Shown here: positions 16,701 through 23,541 of the stretch, in pieces
Layout: every line of letters starts with the position of its first letter
Numbering within the stretch: position 1 is the first letter of the stretch
Origin: JABWCQ01 sp964530625
Lineage (GTDB): Bacteria > Electryoneota > RPQS01
Assembly (NCBI GenBank): GCA_964530625.1
Contig: CAZHAK010000006.1
Coordinates: forward strand, 1-64,000
DNA length: 64,000 bases
Reading direction: 5' to 3'
The notes under the pieces: generated by a model
Seen by the model: the letters and a program-made list of their open reading frames with translations, nothing else
Told to the model about the DNA's origin: nothing
Databases searched by the model: none
Made by a program: the position numbers and the translations under genes

Positions 16701-17563
16701 TCGCCGTATTTCGCCACGTCAAGCTTCGAGGTAAACCCAAGCTCTTTGTCCGCAGTCAACTCAATCGGTAGTCCGTGCGTATCCCAACCGGCCTTGCGCA
16801 GCACCCGAAACCCTTGCATCGTCTTATAGCGCGGCCACAAATCTTTCAGAGCCGACTGCATCATATGCCCGATATGCGGCAAACCGTTCGTCCCCGGAGG
16901 GCCATCGAAAAACACAAAATCCGGCCTGCCCTCGCGCTCCGAAATCGTGCGCGCAAAAACCTGACGCTCTTCCCAGAGCTTCAAGATTTCATGGTCAACA
17001 GCTGGTAAATGTAATTTTTCTGATTCGGGTTTTAGACCGTTAAGTTCTGGGGAGTCAACTATTTCAGGATATTCGAGGGCAACAGAAACTCCGCCTTCAC
17101 TATTGCCAAACCAGTTTTCAAACCTCGCTTTGTCTCTATTGATCTTCTTTCGTCGCCACTCAGGCTGACCATAAATTGGTGAATCAGCGCTACGTATGTT
17201 TGCCTTTAGTACCGCCTGACCTGTTACAGTCTTATTCGTTTGTCCTTCATCAATGTCATTTGATTCATCAGGCTGAACAACTAACAACTTCTCAGTTGTT
17301 CCTTTGATCTCAAACACATAATATTCAAAGTTGCAGTTCGACGATTCAAGTTTTGACTGGGAATCTCGATGAAACTCTGCGTCAAAAACCTGCCCTGAAG
17401 GAATAACGTCTTGAGTTGAGCCGCTATGAAACACTAAATTCCTATGCTCTTCCGGAACATTAAGAATGTAGACATGATACTGCGATGGCAAGTCAACGAT
17501 CTTTGCCCACGCGCGATCCTTGTACTTATTCTCTGCCTGCTCGTCTTTTCGTTTCTTGGCCAT
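13757..17563 (-). CDS. ileS: Isoleucyl-tRNA synthetase with a novel N-terminal extension
   Basis: This is a 1268-residue class I aminoacyl-tRNA synthetase. The first 180 or so residues are not part of any IleRS I know. The normal enzyme begins around LPAVDHEILKLW (186-197). HIGH is at 230-233 (LPHIGHMM), GWDTHGLPIE follows, then the editing domain, DWNVTRERYWGSPLP and KMSKSLG. These motifs match the eukaryote-like type 2 IleRS, which is usually insensitive to mupirocin (family knowledge, not tested here). No ATG or GTG exists between residue 170 and HIGH, only a TTG at 16984, so the extension must almost certainly be translated. ATG 17563 is ten bases after the upstream gene. Confidence 0.96.
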   Translation of the reverse strand: MAKKRKDEQAENKYKDRAWAKIVDLPSQYHVYILNVPEEHRNLVFHSGSTQDVIPSGQVFDAEFHRDSQSKLESSNCNFEYYVFEIKGTTEKLLVVQPDESNDIDEGQTNKTVTGQAVLKANIRSADSPIYGQPEWRRKKINRDKARFENWFGNSEGGVSVALEYPEIVDSPELNGLKPESEKLHLPAVDHEILKLWEERQVFARTISEREGRPDFVFFDGPPGTNGLPHIGHMMQSALKDLWPRYKTMQGFRVLRKAGWDTHGLPIELTADKELGFTSKLDVAKYGEQEYVDYCRKTVFRFKQEWEVAIRRIGRFLDLDNAYATYEPYYIQSDWWTLKQAWNLELEGEAREKALRLGQSPRYLYKDFRVMAYSPRTGTTLSNFEVAQGYQEVTDLTLYVKFKVIGEANLYLTAWTTTPWTLLSNLAVAVGPDIEYSVIEHATSGKKLIIATARLEALSAMLDEYKVVGKKLGRELEGLQYEPLFDWLKIPGTRACSVVCDEYVTTEDGTGLVHLANYGEDDFRILRKMEIPVVLTVDANGVVGEHAHPFAGREFREEGLDVDILKYLQAKGLLLGKEKYTHTYPFDYRTKTPLMYFPRPAWFIRTTALKDMMLEANKHIGWKPEHVRDGRFGNWLENVQDWNVTRERYWGSPLPVWQTEDGSESICVESLAELHALAAAQGSPLASEFDPHKPGIDEIVLTAKDGREMRRENFVLDSWFNAGIMPWGQWGYPAAPKSEELFMSQYPADFISEGQDQTRGWFYTLLACACLVAKSKLQEAQKCGDKKATTFWSNPVNWSSYKNVICTELVLDSKGQKMSKSLGNVVDPMMLFEKFGADPVRWIFFATNPWSSKRFGEEEIREAVRSVILPLWNSYSFFVTYAVIDGWKPSRKKPERTELDHWIISEYNRLIAEVTTNLDQYDVGKASQAILSFLDELTNWYIRRSRRRFWKSESDADKDAAYATLYDVLEGLVRLLAPFLPFVTEHIYQNLVRGLNPNAPDSVHLAAYPVAEESLRDRNLERQMARVQEAVSLARSLREERKLKVRQPLSRMTWVVPEANAEAELAPYVWLVSDEINVKEIEIRSNDDGLVTLSAKANFKVLGKKVGARMKEIAALIENLTAEEIAELEDGNSVTVGGVELNSEDVLIRREELEGYAVQSDGHMTIALDTYMTPELVAEGLVREVVHSIQSARKDAGLEITDRIALELATESDELKQAIKMFEDYVCRETLCTELTVVHGSGDQSAGDHEFGVTVSRRTEDTNVLTQA
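17024..17563 (-). other. Extra N-terminal domain of IleRS, AT-rich, unknown family
   Basis: These bases encode IleRS residues 1-180. The domain starts with a basic stretch (MAKKRKDEQ), has a predicted beta-rich region around residues 30-100 (VYILNVPEEHRNLVFHSG; YYVFEIKGTTEKLLVV), then a polar, basic segment (QPEWRRKKINRDKARFENWF) before the synthetase proper. Hand counts give 22 and 21 G+C in 60 bases at 17221-17280 and 17281-17340, against 31 of 60 in the ileS core at 16081-16140. This suggests a different origin from the rest of ileS. Confidence 0.75.
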
Positions 17564-17573
17564 TAGTAGAGTG

Positions 17574-18662
17574 TCAGTTGCCGTGTCGTCTCTTGATTAC
17601 ACCAACTCGTTCTTCAAGCGATTTCTTGAGATCGTCAAGATTGTGTTTAGAGTATTCGAAGAACTTGATCGGAAACAAGTCAAAGGGTATCTTACTGCCG
17701 CCGGTTTCCTTTGCCTTTTCATCGAAATACTCTTTCTGCATGTATCCAATCACGTGTTTGCCGCGTGCAAGAGCATAGCCAATCTCGACATAACAGTTGG
17801 GACGATCATACGTAATATCTGCGATAATGAAAGCGCACTCGTCAATATAGTTGAAAATATCTACGTAAATGTTCTTTTCAGGCTCTTCGTGTTCTTGGAA
17901 AATCGGATTATAAATTGAATCAGAACGCTTGAAGTAGTCCTTATATGCGTCTAACACTGTTTGGTGGGAAGCCTCGTCCTCATTGTTGTTAGCATGACAG
18001 GCCGCAATTACGAACACATTGTTGGTGCCGATCCATGGGTCAGATTCAAAATACTCGCGGCCTTCTGTTGTTAGGAAACTCACACCTTGTTCAAGATTAT
18101 GTGCCACAAGCTTTGACGCATTTAGACTATTGACCTCCCGCTCCATTATCTCCCGTGGAAAGTGAGCAAGATGTAGTATCTCAGACATCGATATCGAAGC
18201 ATGTCGATATAGAGTATCGAGCGCAATTCTCCTTGCTAGTCTTCCTTCTTCAATTGTCAGCCGCTCAATGAGCGGATGGGCAACGCGAAGCTCGCCGATG
18301 TCATTTACAGCCCATGAAAATCTGGAGTCTATTACAGCTTTGCGTTCTGCTTCGACATTTGAAATCAGGACGCGCTTGTCTAGTTGAGATTGAAGATCTG
18401 TATTGTGTCGCAAGAAACTTCTGTCAAGAACAAAACACTTGGCAAAATCAAGGAGGATCTTCTCAAAACTTTCAGGTGGTTTTGTTCCAGTGCTTTGCCA
18501 GAAATACTCCCCAGGATACTCAACTACGAGTTTAAAGCTATGATGCCCATTTGGTAACTCAAATATCACGCGAAACTGAGTGGCGGCAGCCTTGAAGGGC
18601 GAAGTCGCCTCCAGGTGAATTTTGAGCTTGCGGAGGCTCTTGTCCCGGTACTCTAAGCTCAT
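17574..18662 (-). CDS. Unknown protein: winged helix plus a nucleoside-deoxyribosyltransferase/TIR-like domain
   Basis: This 362-residue protein has no family I can name with certainty. Residues 1-140 are unrecognised. Residues about 143-205 look like a winged helix-turn-helix (ISMSEILHLAHFPREIMEREVNSL, then a wing ending LTTEGREYF). Residues about 215-335 begin NNVFVIAACH and contain DECAFIIADITYDRPNCYVEIGYALARGKHVIGY, the pattern of nucleoside 2-deoxyribosyltransferase-like and TIR-like nucleotide-processing domains. Glu293 sits where the catalytic Glu of that fold usually lies. Such domains occur in signalling and anti-phage effectors, but also in metabolism. ATG 18662 follows the punA stop by four bases, with GAGGGG against the start; TTG 18680 is an alternative. 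A sample line (18421-18480) has 24 of 60 G+C. Ten bases separate it from ileS. Confidence 0.8.
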   Translation of the reverse strand: MSLEYRDKSLRKLKIHLEATSPFKAAATQFRVIFELPNGHHSFKLVVEYPGEYFWQSTGTKPPESFEKILLDFAKCFVLDRSFLRHNTDLQSQLDKRVLISNVEAERKAVIDSRFSWAVNDIGELRVAHPLIERLTIEEGRLARRIALDTLYRHASISMSEILHLAHFPREIMEREVNSLNASKLVAHNLEQGVSFLTTEGREYFESDPWIGTNNVFVIAACHANNNEDEASHQTVLDAYKDYFKRSDSIYNPIFQEHEEPEKNIYVDIFNYIDECAFIIADITYDRPNCYVEIGYALARGKHVIGYMQKEYFDEKAKETGGSKIPFDLFPIKFFEYSKHNLDDLKKSLEERVGVIKRRHGN

Positions 18663-18666
18663 CCCC

Positions 18667-19488
18667 TCACACCCGCTCAATCAGCCCCGTCATGATCTTC
18701 GTCATCTTCGGCTCCGCTTCGGCGGCGTTCTTCAGGATATGCTCTATTGAAGCGGGCTTCAGACAATCGGCGAAACCCTCGTCGGTGATGATTGAGATGC
18801 CGAAAGCTTCCAAGCCCATGTGATTGGCCACAATCACCTCCGGAACCGTGGACATCCCCACAACGTCGGCGCCCATCGATCTTAGCATTCTATATTCGGC
18901 GCGTGTTTCCAGATTCGGCCCGGCCACCGCGACGTATGTGCCGCGTTGCACCTTATAGCCCAAGTCCCTCGAGACTTTTTCTGCTATACTGATCAATCGT
19001 CTCGAATACGGCTCGCTCATATCCGGAAATCTCGGCCCGAGCGTGTCTTCATTCGGTCCAATCAGCGGATTGTCGCCTAACATATTAATGTGATCATCCA
19101 TGATCATCAAATCCCCCGCAACATAAAGAGGATTCACACAACCGCAAGCATTCGAGACCAGCATCGCCTTGCAGCCCATCGCCTTCATCACCCGCACCGG
19201 ATATGTAATCTCCTGCATGGTGTAGCCTTCATAATAGTGAAATCGGCCCTGCATCGCCATGACGTATTTCCCGCCGAGCAATCCGAAGTGCAACTTTCCG
19301 TGATGCGTCTCCACCGTGGACTGCACAAAGTGCGGAATCTCAGCGTAGTCAAAGCTGATTTCTACTTTTATCTCTTTGGCCAACCCGCCCAGACCCGTGC
19401 CGAGAATAATCCCAACTTCCGGGATCTTTAAGAGTTTCGGTTTCAGCGCGGCAAGCGTTTCGTCAAGTTGCTTAAGTATGTTGTCCAT
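18667..19488 (-). CDS. punA: Purine nucleoside phosphorylase (trimeric type)
   Basis: This 273-residue enzyme splits purine nucleosides with phosphate to give free base and ribose-1-phosphate. It has the phosphate-binding ILGTGLGG (residues 28-35), THHGKLHFG, the purine-site SNACGCVNP (usually TNAAGG), and PNLETRAEYR with the base-contacting Glu194. The residue that is Asn243 in human PNP is Asp236 here (ISIITDEG), a change I also associate with Bacteroidota relatives. The start ATG 19488 overlaps the end of the DivIVA gene by 17 bases. It belongs to the long yggS-to-rluD operon. Confidence 0.95.
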   Translation of the reverse strand: MDNILKQLDETLAALKPKLLKIPEVGIILGTGLGGLAKEIKVEISFDYAEIPHFVQSTVETHHGKLHFGLLGGKYVMAMQGRFHYYEGYTMQEITYPVRVMKAMGCKAMLVSNACGCVNPLYVAGDLMIMDDHINMLGDNPLIGPNEDTLGPRFPDMSEPYSRRLISIAEKVSRDLGYKVQRGTYVAVAGPNLETRAEYRMLRSMGADVVGMSTVPEVIVANHMGLEAFGISIITDEGFADCLKPASIEHILKNAAEAEPKMTKIMTGLIERV

Positions 19489-19969
19489 CGTCTGTTGTTG
19501 CAGAGTCGTTTGCAGGCGGCGGATCGTTCTCCATCAGTTCCAATACCCAGCCGTGCGAATTGTGAAGATAGCGAAGCCGCGTCACAAATGCTTCTTTTTG
19601 TATCTGCATTTCGCGTATCTGTTCGCGCAAGGAGGCCAGCTGGCGCTCTCCATCCAATAAAATCCGGTCAGCTTCAATCTGTGCCTCGCGCAGAATACTC
19701 GTGCGCTCCCGTTCAAGAGCTTCTCTTGAATCGCTCATTCCTTGCTGCGCCGTCACGACCGCGTCCCGAAGATTCTTCTCCATTTCGCGGAAAGCTCTTA
19801 GCTGCGAATGTGCTCCGGCGGCGGCTTCCTCGGCCTGCGAGAGTTTGATCTGAAGCTCGGCCAGTTCGGAGGCCATCCCCTCGAGGAATCCCCGAACCTC
19901 GCCGACGTCATACCCGCGCAGTGAACGGCTGAACTCATGCCGGGCAATATCAACCGGGCTCAAACTCAT
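19472..19969 (-). CDS. DivIVA-domain protein
   Basis: This 165-residue protein opens with the DivIVA signature (MSLSPVDIARHEFSRSLRGYDVGEVRGFLE), followed by a long coiled coil to about residue 140. DivIVA proteins bind curved membrane at poles and septa and organise division or wall growth. In this lineage the gene commonly sits between yggS and ileS, as in Firmicutes dcw-flanking clusters. It overlaps yggS upstream (ATGA) and punA downstream. The localisation role is inferred from the family. Confidence 0.9.
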   Translation of the reverse strand: MSLSPVDIARHEFSRSLRGYDVGEVRGFLEGMASELAELQIKLSQAEEAAAGAHSQLRAFREMEKNLRDAVVTAQQGMSDSREALERERTSILREAQIEADRILLDGERQLASLREQIREMQIQKEAFVTRLRYLHNSHGWVLELMENDPPPANDSATTDDGQHT

Positions 19970-20673
19970 TGTTCTCGCGCTCCCCAGAGGACTGTCCCCA
20001 ATCTAACTTCCGTGGCGCCCTCTTCGATGGCCCACTCAAAATCGCCGCTCATGCCCATGGAAAGCACCGGAAGTTCCTGTATTTTAAGCTCTTGACACAT
20101 CTGATCACGCAATTCCCGTAATTGCATAAAACTCTTTCGTATGGTCCGCTCCGTTCCCTCGAGTGGCCCCATCGTCATAAATCCTTGAAAATCAATATTC
20201 TGGAGTCCGAGAATCTGTTCGCCGAGCAACTTGGCCCCCTCCGGCGCAACGCCGGATTTCTGAGCTTCATCAGAGGTGTTGACCTGCACCAAAACCCGCA
20301 TCCTCTTGCCAACCTCGGCACACTGCTTATCCACCGATACGACCGTATCATAGCTGTCAATGGTGTCAATACAGTTGAACACCTGAACGGCTCGTTTGAC
20401 CTTATTGGATTGCAATTGGCCGATCATATGAAAACGGAACGAAAGAGACTGACCCTCAATTACGGTAAGCTCATATTTTCTATAAGCTTCCTGAACCTTG
20501 CTTTCTCCAATATCTGTCAGTCCGAGGGCACGAGCTTTGCTCAATACCTCTGCCGGATGGCCCTTGGTGACCCCTACAATCGTGATCTCGTTTGGGTGGC
20601 GGCCAGACCGGTCGCAGGCAGCCGTGATTCTGTCCGAGACCGCCTCAAACACACTGAAATTGACAGTCGGCAT
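19966..20673 (-). CDS. yggS: YggS/PLPBP family pyridoxal-phosphate homeostasis protein
   Basis: This 235-residue single-domain TIM-barrel protein binds pyridoxal phosphate through a lysine in VGVTKGHP (about residue 36). It has FRFHMIGQLQSNK, the family phosphate-binding region, and SMGMSGDFEWAIEEGATEVRLGT near the C-terminus, both diagnostic. YggS proteins buffer PLP and affect amino acid balance, with no known catalytic reaction. It is the first gene of the operon, with a near-consensus promoter 31 to 59 bases upstream. Confidence 0.96.
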   Translation of the reverse strand: MPTVNFSVFEAVSDRITAACDRSGRHPNEITIVGVTKGHPAEVLSKARALGLTDIGESKVQEAYRKYELTVIEGQSLSFRFHMIGQLQSNKVKRAVQVFNCIDTIDSYDTVVSVDKQCAEVGKRMRVLVQVNTSDEAQKSGVAPEGAKLLGEQILGLQNIDFQGFMTMGPLEGTERTIRKSFMQLRELRDQMCQELKIQELPVLSMGMSGDFEWAIEEGATEVRLGTVLWGAREQ

Positions 20674-20703
20674 CTACTTCCGATCGGATTTAGTCGAGCC
20701 TAA

Positions 20704-20732
20704 AATATAGCTGTTTGGCTCTGAAGGTGCAA
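20704..20732 (-). promoter_or_regulatory. Sigma70-type promoter for the yggS-punA-ileS-lspA-rluD operon
   Basis: On the minus strand TTGCAC (20732-20727), a 17-base spacer and TATATT (20709-20704) form a strong promoter. The start of transcription would be near 20697, giving a leader of about 24 bases before the yggS ATG. Confidence 0.75.
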
Positions 20733-20838
20733 GCTGAGGAATCGTTTCGCGTAAAATCGCTGACCTGTTGGCCTTCGGAAACCGCCATTTGATGGTAACT
20801 TATGTCTGAAATAATCACATATTTCTCGCCCCGCTGAG

Positions 20839-20867
20839 TTGATTTTCAGAGTGAACATTGTTACATT
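20839..20867 (+). promoter_or_regulatory. Possible promoter for the lytic transglycosylase gene
   Basis: TTGATT (20839-20844), 17 bases, then TACATT (20862-20867). The match is moderate, but the spacing is exact and the site lies in the correct divergent gap. Confidence 0.45.
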
Positions 20868-20986
20868 CCATAGCTCAAACTGGGTCACTCTCGAGAGGCG
20901 AACGAGAACGACGCAAGTGCTAACCATTGGCCAGGAAGTTCTGCGGCTTCCACCCGACTGCAACGCTCATCAAAACGGATTTGCTC

Positions 20987-22873
20987 ATGATTAGTGGACG
21001 CACAGTACTTCTTGCGGTATTAACTGCCAGTTGGCTGATCCTTGGCTGCTCGTCCAGCCAGCAACTTTCCGGTTCTTCCGGAAGTCTGGAGTTTCGCGAA
21101 CGGTTGACCCAGTCCGCTCAACTCACTGATCGTGAGAAGTGGAGTCTTTCCCGTAAGGCATTTTCTTATGCCCAACGGGAAGAAAGTCGAAATCGAAGTG
21201 AATCCGCGGCTTTCTTCTACGAGGCATCCCTCGAGTTGCTCGGCGCGATCGATCTTGCCTCTATCGATCTCGATATGCACCGTGTCGCAAGCTTCAACCG
21301 CAAAGTTCTGGAAAGCTACGACCTGTTCGTCGCACACACCAATAGCCTGCCTGCCTCAAGCGGACTGGTTGCGGTGATTGCCGCGGGTGAAGCACAGCAC
21401 TCCGGAGAAGAAGAAGAGGATGACGCGCCCGACGAGGTGGATATTCATGTTCCCTCGCTGCGCCTGAATCGCCCCGAACTGACGATTCAACCCATGAAGA
21501 CACCGTTGCCTGCGGTGCCCATGGAAATCAACAGTAAAGTGCGCAACCAGATTCACTTCTTCCAGACCAAAGGCAATAAAGTCATGCATCGCTGGATGGA
21601 GCGCGCCGCGACGATCTTTCCCCGCATGAGACCGATTCTGCGTGAAGAAGGTATTCCGCAGGAAATGCTCTATCTCTCCATGATCGAGTCCGGTCTGAAT
21701 CTTGAGGCCCATTCGTACGCGAGCGCCTCAGGGCTTTGGCAATTTATTCCCGGAACAGGTCGTATCTTTGGATTAAATGTGGATAGAGTCTATGACGAAC
21801 GTCGTCACGTTGAAATGTCCACCCGCGCCGCTTGTAATTATTTGCGGAAACTCTACGAAGAGTTTGGAGACTGGTACTTAGCCATGGCTGCCTACAATTG
21901 CGGCGAAGGCAGGGTAAGAAAAGACATCAAGCGCTGCAATTCCCGTAGTTATTGGCAATTGCATCGTCTGCCCAGAGAAACCCGTGGCTATGTGGCGACC
22001 TATCTTGCCGCCCGCGCAATTTGTGAAAATCCCGAGCGCTACGGTTTCCCGCCGATGCCGCCTGAAAAACCGTTTGAATGCGAGCGTGTTTACGTCCCCG
22101 CCGGTTACAAAATCGAGGACGTTGCCCGCGCTGCAGGACATAATCCGCAAATTGTTCGTGAACTCAATCCCGAGTTTCTGCAAGGTGTGATTCCTGATCG
22201 CGGAACGGATATGATGGTACGCTTACCCGGCGCGATCTCTACGTCCTTCGACTCCGAACTTGCGAATATGCCGAAGACCGTGGTCGTTCCCTCGTCCACA
22301 CACCGCGTTCGTAAGGGAGACACCCTCAACAAAATTGCCAGGAAACACGGCACGTCTGTCTCGGCAATCATGAACATGCCCGAGAACAAACGGGTCAAGC
22401 CGCGGTCTCTTAGAGTCGGTCAGGAGATTATTATTCCTGTCGCGGAAGTCCGCTACGCTGATGACAACACTAAGACCGTCAAGGAAGCCGCCGCTGAAAA
22501 GTCAACGCAGGTTAAGTCTGAACCCTCGACCAATAGAATCACCTACACTGTGCATCGGGGTGAGTCCTTGGGACGAATCTCGCAGCGACTGGGAGTGTCC
22601 GTCGACCAGATTTGCCGTGAAAACGGTATCCGTGACGCCAGCAAGATTTATCCCGGCCAAAGGCTCGACGTCACTGTAAAGGGCGAGCCGAGATATGTAG
22701 ATTCTTCTAAGTTGAAACAGGCTGAGAAGCGATACTACACCGTACAACGCGGCGACACCGTCTGGAGTATCGCGCAAGCACACGGCGTCGAAACAACCAG
22801 CATCTTGAAACTCAATCAGCTTTCGCGCCGCGCCAAAATCTACCCCGGCCAGCGTTTGATCGTGGCCAACTAA
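20987..22873 (+). CDS. Membrane-bound lytic murein transglycosylase (MltD-like lipoprotein) with three LysM domains
   Basis: This 628-residue lipoprotein has a signal peptide with lipobox LILGC (Cys21). A Glu/Asp-rich linker precedes an SLT goose-lysozyme-like domain: catalytic Glu234 in YLSMIESGLN, then SASGLWQFIPGTGR and AMAAYNCGEGRV. The C-terminal third carries three LysM peptidoglycan-binding repeats (starting HRVRKGDTL, YTVHRGESL and YTVQRGDTV). It cuts glycan strands to give 1,6-anhydro ends. ATG 20987 is chosen because the signal peptide starts there; 60 upstream bases are open but not signal-like. It is probably anchored in the outer membrane's inner leaflet. Confidence 0.95.
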   Translation: MISGRTVLLAVLTASWLILGCSSSQQLSGSSGSLEFRERLTQSAQLTDREKWSLSRKAFSYAQREESRNRSESAAFFYEASLELLGAIDLASIDLDMHRVASFNRKVLESYDLFVAHTNSLPASSGLVAVIAAGEAQHSGEEEEDDAPDEVDIHVPSLRLNRPELTIQPMKTPLPAVPMEINSKVRNQIHFFQTKGNKVMHRWMERAATIFPRMRPILREEGIPQEMLYLSMIESGLNLEAHSYASASGLWQFIPGTGRIFGLNVDRVYDERRHVEMSTRAACNYLRKLYEEFGDWYLAMAAYNCGEGRVRKDIKRCNSRSYWQLHRLPRETRGYVATYLAARAICENPERYGFPPMPPEKPFECERVYVPAGYKIEDVARAAGHNPQIVRELNPEFLQGVIPDRGTDMMVRLPGAISTSFDSELANMPKTVVVPSSTHRVRKGDTLNKIARKHGTSVSAIMNMPENKRVKPRSLRVGQEIIIPVAEVRYADDNTKTVKEAAAEKSTQVKSEPSTNRITYTVHRGESLGRISQRLGVSVDQICRENGIRDASKIYPGQRLDVTVKGEPRYVDSSKLKQAEKRYYTVQRGDTVWSIAQAHGVETTSILKLNQLSRRAKIYPGQRLIVAN

Positions 22874-22885
22874 AAATTTCCGCGT

Positions 22886-22907
22886 GGGCAGATGGTGTCA
22901 TCTGCCC
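22886..22907 (+). terminator. Hairpin after the transglycosylase gene
   Basis: A perfect nine-bp stem (GGGCAGATG / CATCTGCCC) has loop GTGT. No T-run follows, so it may be a weak terminator or an mRNA-stabilising hairpin before the HU gene. Confidence 0.5.
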
Positions 22908-22938
22908 CGCATATTCCCTACTTTGACGGAGAGTTGCT

Positions 22939-23229
22939 TTGGGTCGGACTGTGACCAAACAAGAGCTGGTGGATAAACTTGCCGAAGGCATCGGGCTCAC
23001 CAGAATCGAAACCCAAGCCGTCGTTGACGGCTTTTTGGCCCTTGTTATGGAGGCCGTCTCAAGCGGTGATCGCGTCGAATTGAGAAGATTCGGCGTCTGG
23101 AAACCCGTCTTGCGCAAAGGACGAAACGTCCGCACTCCCGATGGCCTGCACGAAGTGCATATCCCCGATCGCACAGCCGCCGTCTTTGCACCTGCCGATG
23201 AATTCCGCGAGCGCATGTCGCAAGACTAA
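22939..23229 (+). CDS. HU/IHF-family DNA-binding protein
   Basis: This 96-residue protein follows the HU fold: TKQELVDKLAEGIGLTRIETQAVVDGFLALV helices, then the beta-arm region with RRFGVWKPVLRKGRNVRTPDG and a short C-terminal helix. The arm tip differs from the usual GRNPRTGE motif, reading GRNVRTPDGLHEVHIP. It bends and compacts DNA as a dimer. TTG 22939 is preferred because GGAG (22927-22930) lies eight bases before it. GTG 22951 is an alternative. Confidence 0.92.
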   Translation: MGRTVTKQELVDKLAEGIGLTRIETQAVVDGFLALVMEAVSSGDRVELRRFGVWKPVLRKGRNVRTPDGLHEVHIPDRTAAVFAPADEFRERMSQD

Positions 23230-23245
23230 CGAGTCTTCAGGACGT

Positions 23246-23291
23246 CCCCGCACGGGGATTCAGCGCGTAGCGGGATTCCCCGCCGCTATCC
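23246..23291. repeat. Intergenic palindromic repeat, copy A
   Basis: It contains CGGGGATTCAGCGCGTAGCG followed by GGATTCCCCGCCGCTATCC. The outer arms CGGGGA and TCCCCG can pair. The order and spacing match copy B at 61951-61999 and, more loosely, copy C at 60261-60302. All three lie at gene ends. Confidence 0.5.
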
Positions 23292-23369
23292 AAAATTGTT
23301 TTCACTCAGATAAGATAATAACCACCAAACCACACCGTCGCATACGCGCCGGTAGAAACGGAGACACCT

Positions 23370-23465
23370 TTGCCTTGTGGTAAAAAGCGTAAGCGCCATA
23401 AAATGGCCACGCACAAACGCAAAAAAAGACTTCGCAAGAATCGTCATAAGAAGAAACCGCGCTAG
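23370..23465 (+). CDS. Tiny basic protein, AURKAIP1/COX24 domain (mS38-like)
   Basis: This 31-residue protein starts MPCGKKRKRHKMATHKRKKR and is almost wholly Lys, Arg and His. It matches my memory of the short AURKAIP1/COX24-domain proteins annotated in Bacteroidota and relatives; the eukaryotic counterpart AURKAIP1 is the mitochondrial ribosomal protein mS38. A ribosomal role here is inference from that homology. TTG 23370 follows GGAG (23360-23363) by six bases, supporting real translation; ATG 23403 lies inside. It sits between HU and xseA, with a 10-bp hairpin starting two bases after the stop. Confidence 0.82.
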   Translation: MPCGKKRKRHKMATHKRKKRLRKNRHKKKPR

Positions 23466-23467
23466 CC

Positions 23468-23490
23468 GCCGTGCGGGAGTCCCGCACGGC
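23468..23490 (+). terminator. Hairpin after the COX24-like gene
   Basis: A perfect 10-bp GC-rich stem (GCCGTGCGGG / CCCGCACGGC) has loop AGT. It begins two bases after the stop and can be extended outward by GCTA/TAGC with a bulge. There is no T-run, so it is a terminator-like or 3' protective hairpin. Confidence 0.55.
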
Positions 23491-23541
23491 GTTAGCCTGC
23501 ATGTTGTTCACGGTCGCGGGCCTTCTTTGTGAGGCCCCGCC

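Larger units (their letters stand above)
20674..20986. promoter_or_regulatory. Divergent intergenic region between yggS and the transglycosylase gene
   Basis: This is a 313-base gap between two divergently read genes. It holds one promoter for each strand (20704-20732 minus; 20839-20867 plus). The plus promoter leaves a 5' leader of roughly 110 bases. I see no open frame with coding character and no riboswitch-like structure. Confidence 0.6.

Noticed and set aside
17564..17573. T-box or other leader control of ileS
   Set aside because: Only ten bases separate ileS from the upstream gene, so there is no room for a leader RNA.
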